Positions 57,445 to 64,000 of a stretch of DNA of 64,000 nucleotides are shown in pieces. This stretch comes from Psychrobacter sp. UBA3480. Lineage in GTDB: Bacteria > Pseudomonadota > Gammaproteobacteria > Pseudomonadales > Moraxellaceae. Under the pieces are notes generated by a model. The model ran no database searches and was not told the origin of the DNA. It worked only from the letters and a program-made list of their open reading frames with translations. How positions within the stretch are numbered: the first letter of the stretch is position 1; the number at the start of each line of letters is the position of its first letter. The stretch lies in NCBI RefSeq assembly GCF_002377945.1, contig NZ_DFQV01000021.1, positions 80,793-144,792 on the forward strand. Reading direction: 5' to 3'. Position numbers and translations under genes: made by a program.

Positions 57445-58034
57445 ATACTAAGCTATTAACTATAAGCTACTATGTTCAGACTCCTAGCATACGAGCATGT
57501 TTAATGTTTATCACGGTTTATCGCATTTATACCTGTGAAATAACTTACAGGCTCGGTTCTACCAAATAGTGTTGTCATTTATACCGATGCGTTTGTCTTT
57601 ATGGCGAACGCTATTTTTTTGGCTGTCGTTTTTTCACGTTCATACTAATCATATAAAGGACTATCTGTCTTAGTAACATTAAAGTTTTCATATGCTTAAT
57701 ACTTCTGTTTCCTAGCGCCTAACGTCGATTGCATAACCGATGCAAGATAGGTTCATGACTTATCAGTCCTGTCACCAAACTTGTATAATCACCTATGAAA
57801 GCCTATCTTTTATAGTGAATTTGTTAGAGCACATTTAATCTCTCATTGACTCTGACAATCACCACTCTTTTCAACACTATTTTATGTAATCGATAGCATG
57901 GTTGACCTGCTTTACTGTTTATCCTTTATTTAGATTTTCAGATTGGTTAGGTAAGAATAACGCACTAGAGGATAGTGCGACCATATGCTCATTATTGGCT
58001 ATGATCGGTTACATTCCAAAAAGGACAGGAAGTT
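57445..58034. other. Intergenic region without recognised gene
   Basis: About 590 bases, AT-rich, between the GGDEF-EAL gene and the first acyl-CoA dehydrogenase gene. I see no gene, tRNA or terminator of note. It probably holds the promoter of the dehydrogenase gene. Confidence 0.4.
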
Positions 58035-59828
58035 ATGCAATACAAAGCGCCCTTACGTGATATCCAATTCGTTATGCATGAACTACTCGATAGTGAAAGC
58101 CACTACAAAACTTTGCCTGCGTTCCAAGAAGCTGACCGTGAGCTAATGGACAGCCTATTTGAAATGGCTGCAAGCTTTGCTGAAAACGAACTGTCACCAT
58201 TGAACCAAAGCGGTGATGCTGAAGGCTGTAAGTTTGATAATGGTAAGGTCACCACGCCAAAAGGCTTTAAAGAAGCTTATGACGCGTATTGTGAGCTTGG
58301 CTTCCCTGCTTTATCTGCTGAAGAAGATTTTGGCGGTCAAAACATGCCGTTCTCATTATCTACTGTCATCAATGAAATGGTTGGTACGGCTAACTGGTCA
58401 TTCTCTATGTACCCTGGCCTATCACATGGTGCTATTCAAACCATCGAGCATCATGGTACTGACGAGCAAAAACAAACCTATTTAGAAAAAATGGTCACTG
58501 GCGAATGGTCAGGCACCATGTGTCTTACTGAAGCGCATGCGGGTTCTGACTTGGGTATTATCCGTACCAAAGCTGAGCCTAAAGAAGATGGTAGCTATAG
58601 CATCACGGGTCAAAAGATTTTTATCTCTGCAGGTGAGCATGACCTAACTGATAACATTATCCACATTGTTTTGGCTCGTCTACCAGGCGCACCTGCTGGC
58701 ACCAAAGGTATCTCATTGTTTATTGTCCCAAAAATGACGGTCAACGCAGATGGTAGCGTTGGCGAAAGCAACAATGTCGTTTGTGGCTCTATCGAACACA
58801 AAATGGGTATCAAAGCTTCTGCAACTTGTGTCATGAACTTCGATGGCGCAACGGGTTACTTGATTGGACCTGAAAACCGTGGCCTACAGTGTATGTTCAC
58901 CTTTATGAACGTGGCACGTATCGGTACTGCTGTGCAAGGTTTGACTGCAGCAGAGTATGCGTTCCAAGGTTCATTGACTTATGCAAAAGACCGCTTAGCG
59001 ATGCGTTCACTATCAGGTACGAAAGCACCAGAGAAAGCGGCTGACCCTATCATCGTACATCCAGCGGTTCGTAACATGCTATTGACTGAAAAAGCCTTTG
59101 CTGAAGGTGGTCGTGCGCTAGTGTATTATCTCTCACACTTTGCAGATACCGTCGCAAAAGGCGAAGGCAAAGAGTTGAAGTTTGCTGACCAAATGTTGTC
59201 ACTACTGACACCAATTGCTAAAGCGTTCTTGACTGAAACAGGTCTGGAAGCTGCCAACCATGGTATTCAGGTTTATGGTGGTCATGGTTTCGTTAGTGAA
59301 TGGGGTATGGAGCAGAACGTACGTGATACGCGCATTTCTTGCTTATACGAAGGTACCACAGAGATTCAAGCACTTGACTTGTTAGGCCGTAAAGTCCTAG
59401 GTTCACAAGGTAAGCTACTTGCGAACTTTGTAAACGTTATCCAAGAATTCTGTGAAGAAAACAAAGAAAATGACGAGATGGGTCAGTTCATTCGCCCACT
59501 TGCCAAGCATCTTAAAGAATGGGGCGATTTGACTGCACGCATCGGCATGCAAGCAACTGAAACGCCAGACGCTGTCGGCGGCGCTGCAGTAGACTATATG
59601 TATTTCAGTGGTTATGTCACCCTAGCCTACTTATGGGCACGTATGGCACTGGTTGCTCAGACTGCTATCGCAAACGGTACTGGCGAAAAAGCATTCTATG
59701 ACGCTAAAGTTAAAACGGCTCAGTTCTACTTTGCTAAGCTATTGCCACGTACTACTACGCACGTACAGCGTATCAGCACTGGTGTAGAGCCATACATGAG
59801 CATGGACGTTGATCAGTTTGCCTTTTAA
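58035..59828 (+). CDS. Acyl-CoA dehydrogenase (first of two paralogues)
   Basis: The 597-residue flavoprotein oxidises acyl-CoA in the beta-oxidation cycle. It has an N-terminal helical segment (MQYKAPLRDIQFV), the WSGTMCLTEAHAGSDLG FAD-binding region, HKMGIKASATC, and the DTRISCLYEGTTEIQALDLLGRK signature with the presumed catalytic Glu, then the extra C-terminal domain typical of ~600-residue bacterial members. It resembles the Pseudomonas long-form acyl-CoA dehydrogenases. Chain-length preference is unknown. It has its own terminator with a UUCG loop. Confidence 0.9.
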   Translation: MQYKAPLRDIQFVMHELLDSESHYKTLPAFQEADRELMDSLFEMAASFAENELSPLNQSGDAEGCKFDNGKVTTPKGFKEAYDAYCELGFPALSAEEDFGGQNMPFSLSTVINEMVGTANWSFSMYPGLSHGAIQTIEHHGTDEQKQTYLEKMVTGEWSGTMCLTEAHAGSDLGIIRTKAEPKEDGSYSITGQKIFISAGEHDLTDNIIHIVLARLPGAPAGTKGISLFIVPKMTVNADGSVGESNNVVCGSIEHKMGIKASATCVMNFDGATGYLIGPENRGLQCMFTFMNVARIGTAVQGLTAAEYAFQGSLTYAKDRLAMRSLSGTKAPEKAADPIIVHPAVRNMLLTEKAFAEGGRALVYYLSHFADTVAKGEGKELKFADQMLSLLTPIAKAFLTETGLEAANHGIQVYGGHGFVSEWGMEQNVRDTRISCLYEGTTEIQALDLLGRKVLGSQGKLLANFVNVIQEFCEENKENDEMGQFIRPLAKHLKEWGDLTARIGMQATETPDAVGGAAVDYMYFSGYVTLAYLWARMALVAQTAIANGTGEKAFYDAKVKTAQFYFAKLLPRTTTHVQRISTGVEPYMSMDVDQFAF

Positions 59829-59862
59829 TTAAAGCGCTAAACTTTGCAATCGTGTAATCCTG

Positions 59863-59892
59863 AGCGGCAACATACTTCGGTGTGTTGCCGCT
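59863..59892 (+). terminator. Terminator with UUCG tetraloop
   Basis: A 13-bp stem (AGCGGCAACATAC with complement, one mismatch) capped by C(UUCG)G, then T-rich sequence. Confidence 0.78.
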
Positions 59893-60176
59893 TTGTTTTG
59901 CGTATGCTTATGACGACTATCGACATAGTTTTAACAGTAGCAACTATCTATAAGCACCGACCTATCTACCTTCTCACATTATAGTTGTCAGTGAGGTGTC
60001 TATAAGCACTTCAATAGCCGCTGCTAACTTTTGGTGTACGCACAATTCACGAAGAAATACACTCGCTCACAAGCTTATTTGTTAAACTTTGATTATTAAT
60101 CGCTAAGGTTATACCAAGAGAACAGTTGATAATCTTAACAACTTCAATTTTAATTATTTGAACCAAAGGAATGTTT

Positions 60177-61961
60177 ATGGCTGTTTATAATGCCCCTCTT
60201 AATGACATGCGCTTTATCTTAAATGACGTATTCAAAGCGCCAGAGTTTTGGCAAAACAACGAAAACTTGGCTCATGTCGACATGGAAACTGTCGATATGA
60301 TTTTAGAAGAAATGGGAAAACTGTCAAAAAACATTCTACTTCCTATTAACCGTAGCGGTGATGAAGAAGGCGCAACTTTCGAAGGTGATGGCATCGTCAC
60401 GACTCCAACAGGATTCAAAGAAGCCTACAAGCAATATGCTGAATCAGGCTGGGTTGGCTTAAGCGGTAATGCTGAATACGGCGGTCAGGGCTTCCCTAAA
60501 ATGGTTACCATGCTCACCGAAGAGATGGTTTTCACTGCCAACCAATCATTTGCCCTATATCCAAACCTAACAGTCGGTGCGACGCTTTGTTTAAATGCAG
60601 CTGGCTCTGAAGAGCAAAAGCAAACTTATCTAGAAAAAATGTACAACGGCGAATGGGCGGGTACTATGTGCTTGACAGAGCCGCATGCTGGTACTGATTT
60701 GGGTATTATCAAAACCAAAGCTGTGCCTAATGATGATGGTAGCTATGATATCTCTGGTACCAAAATCTTTATCACTGGTGGTGAGCATGACCTTACTGAC
60801 AACATCATTCATTTGGTATTGGCAAAAACACCAAATGCACCAGAAGGCTCAAAAGGTATCTCGCTATTTGTCGTACCAAAATTCTTGGTCAATGCAGATG
60901 GTAGCTTAGGCGAGCGCAATACGTTAGCGGTAGGCTCTATCGAACACAAAATGGGTATCAAAGCCTCTGCGACTTGTGTCATGAACTTTGATAACGCCAA
61001 AGGCTGGATGGTTGGCGCGGAAAATACTGGTCTATCATCTATGTTCATCATGATGAACTACGAGCGTGTCACTATGGGCTTGCAAGGCCTTGGTGGTTCT
61101 GAGCTTGCCTATCAAAATGCAGCGTTATATGCCAATGACCGCGGTCAAGGCCGTAGCGATACCCAGCTACAAAGCCCAGAAAAACCTGCTGATGCTATTA
61201 TTCATCATGCTGATGTCCGCCGTATGCTATTGAACGCCAAAGTAAACACTGAAGCATCGCGCTGTTTTGCGATGTACGTTGCCAAAAACCTTGATGAAGA
61301 GAAGTTTAGTACCGATCCTGAGTCAGCCAAAGCAGCTGCAGCTCGTGTTGCCCTACTGACACCAGTTGCTAAAGCGTTCCTGACTGATAAAGCACTGGAA
61401 GCCACTGTTGATTGTCAGCAAGTCTTTGGTGGTCATGGCTATATCCGCGAATGGGGTATGGAGCAGATCGTTCGTGATACCCGTATTGCGCAGATTTATG
61501 AAGGTACCAACGGTATTCAAGCGCTTGACTTACTAGGTCGTAAGGTTGCTCGTAACAACGGCAAGTACGTCACTCATTTCTTGGGTGAGATTCGTGACTT
61601 TGTTAGCAACATGCAAGCAGATCACGCTATCAAACAAGCTACGTTAAATGCAGCAGATACCATTGAAGAGTTAACCACCACTGTGCTTAACAACATCGGT
61701 GAACGCAAAAACGAAATCAATGGCTGTGCGGTTGACTACATGCATGCGTTTGGCTACCTTGCTTACTCATACATGTTTGCGTTGATGGTAGAAGCCGCTA
61801 ATGGAAAAGAAGGCGAGTTTTATACCAATAAAGCCAAGCTTGCTGACTATTTCGTTGGCCGTGTCCTACCGCGTATCGATGCTCATGCAAAAATGGTCAA
61901 AGCCGGTAGTGATCCAATGATGAACTTTGATCTTGATTACTTTGATGTACCTGCTAGCTAA
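60177..61961 (+). CDS. Acyl-CoA dehydrogenase (second of two paralogues)
   Basis: The 594-residue protein is a paralogue of its neighbour with the same domain order: MAVYNAPLNDMRFIL start, WAGTMCLTEPHAGTDLG, HKMGIKASATC, DTRIAQIYEGTNGIQALDLLGRK, and the C-terminal domain. The first ATG at 60171 is adjacent to AAAGGA; the ATG at 60177 sits six bases after it, so I use 60177. The two genes share large blocks of near-identical sequence but differ elsewhere, consistent with an old tandem duplication and a different chain-length preference. Confidence 0.9.
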   Translation: MAVYNAPLNDMRFILNDVFKAPEFWQNNENLAHVDMETVDMILEEMGKLSKNILLPINRSGDEEGATFEGDGIVTTPTGFKEAYKQYAESGWVGLSGNAEYGGQGFPKMVTMLTEEMVFTANQSFALYPNLTVGATLCLNAAGSEEQKQTYLEKMYNGEWAGTMCLTEPHAGTDLGIIKTKAVPNDDGSYDISGTKIFITGGEHDLTDNIIHLVLAKTPNAPEGSKGISLFVVPKFLVNADGSLGERNTLAVGSIEHKMGIKASATCVMNFDNAKGWMVGAENTGLSSMFIMMNYERVTMGLQGLGGSELAYQNAALYANDRGQGRSDTQLQSPEKPADAIIHHADVRRMLLNAKVNTEASRCFAMYVAKNLDEEKFSTDPESAKAAAARVALLTPVAKAFLTDKALEATVDCQQVFGGHGYIREWGMEQIVRDTRIAQIYEGTNGIQALDLLGRKVARNNGKYVTHFLGEIRDFVSNMQADHAIKQATLNAADTIEELTTTVLNNIGERKNEINGCAVDYMHAFGYLAYSYMFALMVEAANGKEGEFYTNKAKLADYFVGRVLPRIDAHAKMVKAGSDPMMNFDLDYFDVPAS

Positions 61962-61990
61962 TCGGTCGCGATTGGCACATTAAAATATAT

Positions 61991-62025
61991 AAAAAAGGGA
62001 CAGCTAGGTGACTGTCCCTTTTTTT
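61991..62025 (+). terminator. Terminator of the second acyl-CoA dehydrogenase gene
   Basis: A 13-bp perfect stem (AAAAAAGGGACAG and complement) with an eight-base loop, followed by T-rich sequence. Confidence 0.85.
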
Positions 62026-62071
62026 GCCCAAACCATTTGGTCTGTGTTATAGGTCTATGCTATGGAAATCT

Positions 62072-62170
62072 ATGGATATCAAGATATTCGTGAGTAATTT
62101 GACGCCGTTTGATAGTATTTAGCCATTTTAGTCCATTTAGGTGACTGTCGATTGTATTAAGGACACGCCC
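62072..62170 (-). repeat. Truncated copy of the GGGCGTGTCC-end repeat
   Basis: Read on the minus strand it begins GGGCGTGTCCTTAAT and matches by eye, with substitutions, the first about 95 bases of the complete element at 29850-30019. Its other terminus is missing. The TIR end at 62170 abuts the decayed amidohydrolase. Confidence 0.65.
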
Positions 62171-62667
62171 TAGTGAGACCCGATTGCGCAAAGGCGCAAA
62201 TCTCTATATTAATGGCAAAAACATAGGTATCACGCGCGCGTTTTATCGCCTCAAAGCTACGTAGGTCTGTTTTTTGATCGGTCTCAACGAAAGTGCGCAG
62301 CCCGACGGTACTTTTTTTATAGCCATCTCAATCACTCTTGAGGCACGCGCGTACACATCTGCTTCCGTGAACGCCTCTTTCGCTTTTCCCGTCTCCTCTA
62401 CCGCTTCTTCTAAGTTTCCTTGTTCTATAGTACAGCGATCTAAAATACAGGCTTTATCCAGATGAGTATGACTGTCATAAAAGCCGCCACAGACAAAGTT
62501 ACCTTGAGCATCGTAACTCGCGGCTGATGGATTTACTGACTGTCTTGGCTGTTAGCATTATCGTCAGCTATATCCTCAATACGAGCAATATGCTGGTCTG
62601 TTATTAAGATATTTACAAGGGTTTTATGAGTCGCTAATCGGGCGTTTTTTATGATTAAGTCAGTCAT
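62171..62667 (-). pseudogene. Decayed cytosine deaminase-like amidohydrolase (3' part missing)
   Basis: Reading left from ATG 62667 the frame gives MTDLIIKNARLATHK and stops near 62533. After a frame change the protein continues with GGFYDSHTHLDKACILDRC, the HxH metal motif of the cytosine deaminase/TRZ-ATZ type amidohydrolases, then ETGKAKEAFTEADVYARASRVIEMAIKK. A further frame change in a run of seven A (62312-62318) leads to VGLRTFVETDQKTDLRSFEAIKRAR and ends at IEICAFAQSGLT exactly at the repeat terminus. Two frameshifts and loss of the C-terminal two thirds make it non-functional. Confidence 0.85.
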
Positions 62668-63051
62668 TATGAGTTATTCCATTAGATGATATTGGATTAA
62701 AAATAGTGCAGGCCAAACAGCTTTTCTCGAATATTACGACCAGCCTACCACGCTAACAAAGAACAAAAAGCTCAATAATTATTGATTGCTTCTTTAAGCG
62801 GTAGCTATATAGCGATGACTGGTTGGTTATAGTGATGCTAAGAGTCGAATTGTTTACTATAATAGCTGCCACTGAAGTTATTATGTAAATTATCTAATTA
62901 GTTAAATATAATAATTTAGATTCACTAATCATAGTGTGGTTTTATTATTAATATACAGTGATAGCTTTAGATAAAATACGGCACAAACAATCACTTTATT
63001 TTTAAAATAAAGTATAAGTGCTTCACCATTTAAAATAATTGAGGAAAGAAA
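62668..63051. other. AT-rich region upstream of the roadblock gene
   Basis: About 380 bases, strongly AT-rich, with no gene visible. It probably holds the promoter of the downstream pair. I do not see a known operator. Confidence 0.4.
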
Positions 63052-63411
63052 ATGTCAAATATCGATCAGTCTTTACAAGAGTTAATGCAAGTTGATGGCG
63101 CTATGGGTACCTGTATTGTCGACTATATGTCAGGCATGGTACTAGGCATGGCTGGTGGCGGCGTCGATTTAGAGCTTGCTGGTGCGGGTAACTCGCAAGT
63201 GGTCAAAGCCAAAATGGCGACGATGGAATCATTAGGTATCAAAGGTGATATCGATGATATCTTGATTACTCTAGAATCACAGATTCATATCATTCGCCCA
63301 TCAGCGCATAACGAAGGTTTGTTTTTGTACTTGGTACTCGATAAAGCCAAATCAAACCTAGCTTTGGCGCGCCGTAAAGTACAAGGCATCGAAGCTAAGC
63401 TTGAAGTATAA
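63052..63411 (+). CDS. Roadblock/LC7-like small protein
   Basis: The 119-residue protein is full-length for a single-domain roadblock/LC7 protein, a fold usually tied to small GTPases such as MglA. Seen: DGAMGTCIVDYMSGMVLGMAGGG, the DILITLESQIHIIRP beta-hairpin, and LFLYLVLDKAKSNLALARRKV at the end. No signal peptide or membrane helix. It is 148 bases upstream of a BLUF photoreceptor gene on the same strand. No GTPase gene is visible in the window. AGGAAAG lies before the ATG. Confidence 0.72.
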   Translation: MSNIDQSLQELMQVDGAMGTCIVDYMSGMVLGMAGGGVDLELAGAGNSQVVKAKMATMESLGIKGDIDDILITLESQIHIIRPSAHNEGLFLYLVLDKAKSNLALARRKVQGIEAKLEV

Positions 63412-63436
63412 ATAAGCTAAAATCACGCTTCTTATT

Positions 63437-63482
63437 ATTGAGTCATTGCTATTGCTGCCACTTTAAAGAGCGATGACTCAAT
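63437..63482. repeat. Inverted repeat between roadblock and BLUF genes
   Basis: 10-bp arms (ATTGAGTCAT and complement) at 63437-63446 and 63473-63482 with a 26-base spacer; no T-run follows, so it need not be a terminator. Confidence 0.5.
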
Positions 63483-63559
63483 ACTCACCCCTTAATTATC
63501 AGTAGCTATCGTCATCATTGAACAAGCTACTTTATATGCCTTATTTAAGTGAGGGCAAC

Positions 63560-64000
63560 ATGAAATGTATTGCGTATGTCAGTAGAACCACAGCCAATGA
63601 GCGCGGTATCAATCTGCCTGCCGGTTTGTCAAACATCGTACAGATATCTCGCAAACGCAATACAGCCGCGCAAATCACAGGTGTTCTATCCTATCGCCGA
63701 GGCCAGTACGTGCAAGTGCTAGAAGGGCCGGCTATCGAGATCGATGACTTGATGAAAAAGGTATTGGCTGATCCTAGGCATAACGATATATGGGTGTTTG
63801 TCGACGAAAAAGTGACGAAGCGTAGCTTCGATAAGTGGAGGGTCAGTATCTTTGATTTTATCGATCAAGGCCCTATTTTTAAGACATTTATTGAAGACCA
63901 TCAACAGACATTAGATGCTTTTACGTTTGAGCAAAAAGCACGTCTGCAAGATTTTATCAATTTAGGCAATAACAATGCCATAGCGACTCATTATTACGAT
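63560..64000 (+). CDS. BLUF-domain blue-light photoreceptor (partial, runs off window)
   Basis: 147 codons are visible. Residues 1-100 form a BLUF domain: the flavin-contacting Tyr6 in KCIAYVSR, the SRKRNTAAQITGVL stretch with Asn, Gln in RGQYVQVLEGP, DPRHNDIW, and a Trp in DKWRVSIF. BLUF domains bind FAD and change hydrogen bonding upon blue light. The remaining 47 visible residues are helical and unassigned; the stop is beyond the window. GAGGG lies five bases before ATG. Short BLUF proteins such as Acinetobacter BlsA control motility and biofilm; the output of this one is unknown. Confidence 0.88.
   Translation, partial: MKCIAYVSRTTANERGINLPAGLSNIVQISRKRNTAAQITGVLSYRRGQYVQVLEGPAIEIDDLMKKVLADPRHNDIWVFVDEKVTKRSFDKWRVSIFDFIDQGPIFKTFIEDHQQTLDAFTFEQKARLQDFINLGNNNAIATHYYD

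Noticed and set aside
1..64000. CRISPR arrays, tRNA genes, rRNA operons or a prophage
   Set aside because: No regularly spaced repeats, no cloverleaf with a TTC-type arm and no phage gene cluster are visible to me in the gaps.

Overview
The window looks like a chromosomal segment of a Moraxellaceae gammaproteobacterium, most probably Psychrobacter. The reasons are the moderate-to-low GC by eye, the protein flavour, and gene pairings such as serC beside a HolD-like protein, a roadblock/LC7 protein beside a BLUF protein, and glnA beside a DUF4124 protein. The species call is recognition from memory, not a database result. Most of the window is ordinary core genome. I see no prophage, CRISPR array, tRNA, rRNA operon or intact insertion sequence.

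Layout. 1-9 kb: a partial KAS III-like synthase, a PnuC plus NadR-kinase nicotinamide riboside module, YqhA, CreD, a DUF421 protein with a cysteine-rich tail, an EamA exporter, and Ohr divergent from an AraC-type regulator. 9-20 kb: a methyltransferase, the giant helicase HrpA, a hydrolase/phosphoesterase group, an SLC13 carrier, a 50-codon gene and a YoaK protein. 20-25 kb: FabI, FolE, a lipoprotein MsrA-MsrB fusion and an iron alcohol dehydrogenase. 25-32 kb: a YejABEF peptide importer with gloB lying between yejA and yejB and a 170-bp MITE-like element between yejA and gloB. 32-42 kb: SerC, a divergent HolD candidate, an M48 protease/LemA pair, 4.5S RNA, two exported proteins and GlnA with a sigma54/NtrC-type control region. 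42-49 kb: trpG-trpD-trpC, with a small TIR-bounded element between trpD and trpC, then a Smr protein, an AlkA-like glycosylase and an MscS channel. 49-58 kb: a BtuB-like receptor, an SAH-riboswitch-controlled ahcY-metF operon, RsmE with an insertion, and a PAS-GGDEF-EAL protein. 58-64 kb: two paralogous 600-residue acyl-CoA dehydrogenases, a decayed amidohydrolase cut off exactly at a repeat end, a roadblock/LC7 protein and a partial BLUF photoreceptor.

How parts work together. ahcY and metF serve the activated-methyl cycle and share an upstream SAH-sensing RNA. pnuC and the NadR-like kinase form an uptake-and-trap route for nicotinamide riboside. yejB, yejE and yejF are coupled by start/stop overlap. 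The glnA upstream region carries two NtrC-type dyads and a full -24/-12 promoter, followed by a predicted hairpin at the start of the transcript.

The least explained items are the roadblock-BLUF pair at the right edge, the HolD candidate with its long low-complexity linker, the family of repeats with GGGCGTGTCC ends that also truncates the amidohydrolase, and a 15-bp tandem repeat directly before the PAS-GGDEF-EAL start codon.
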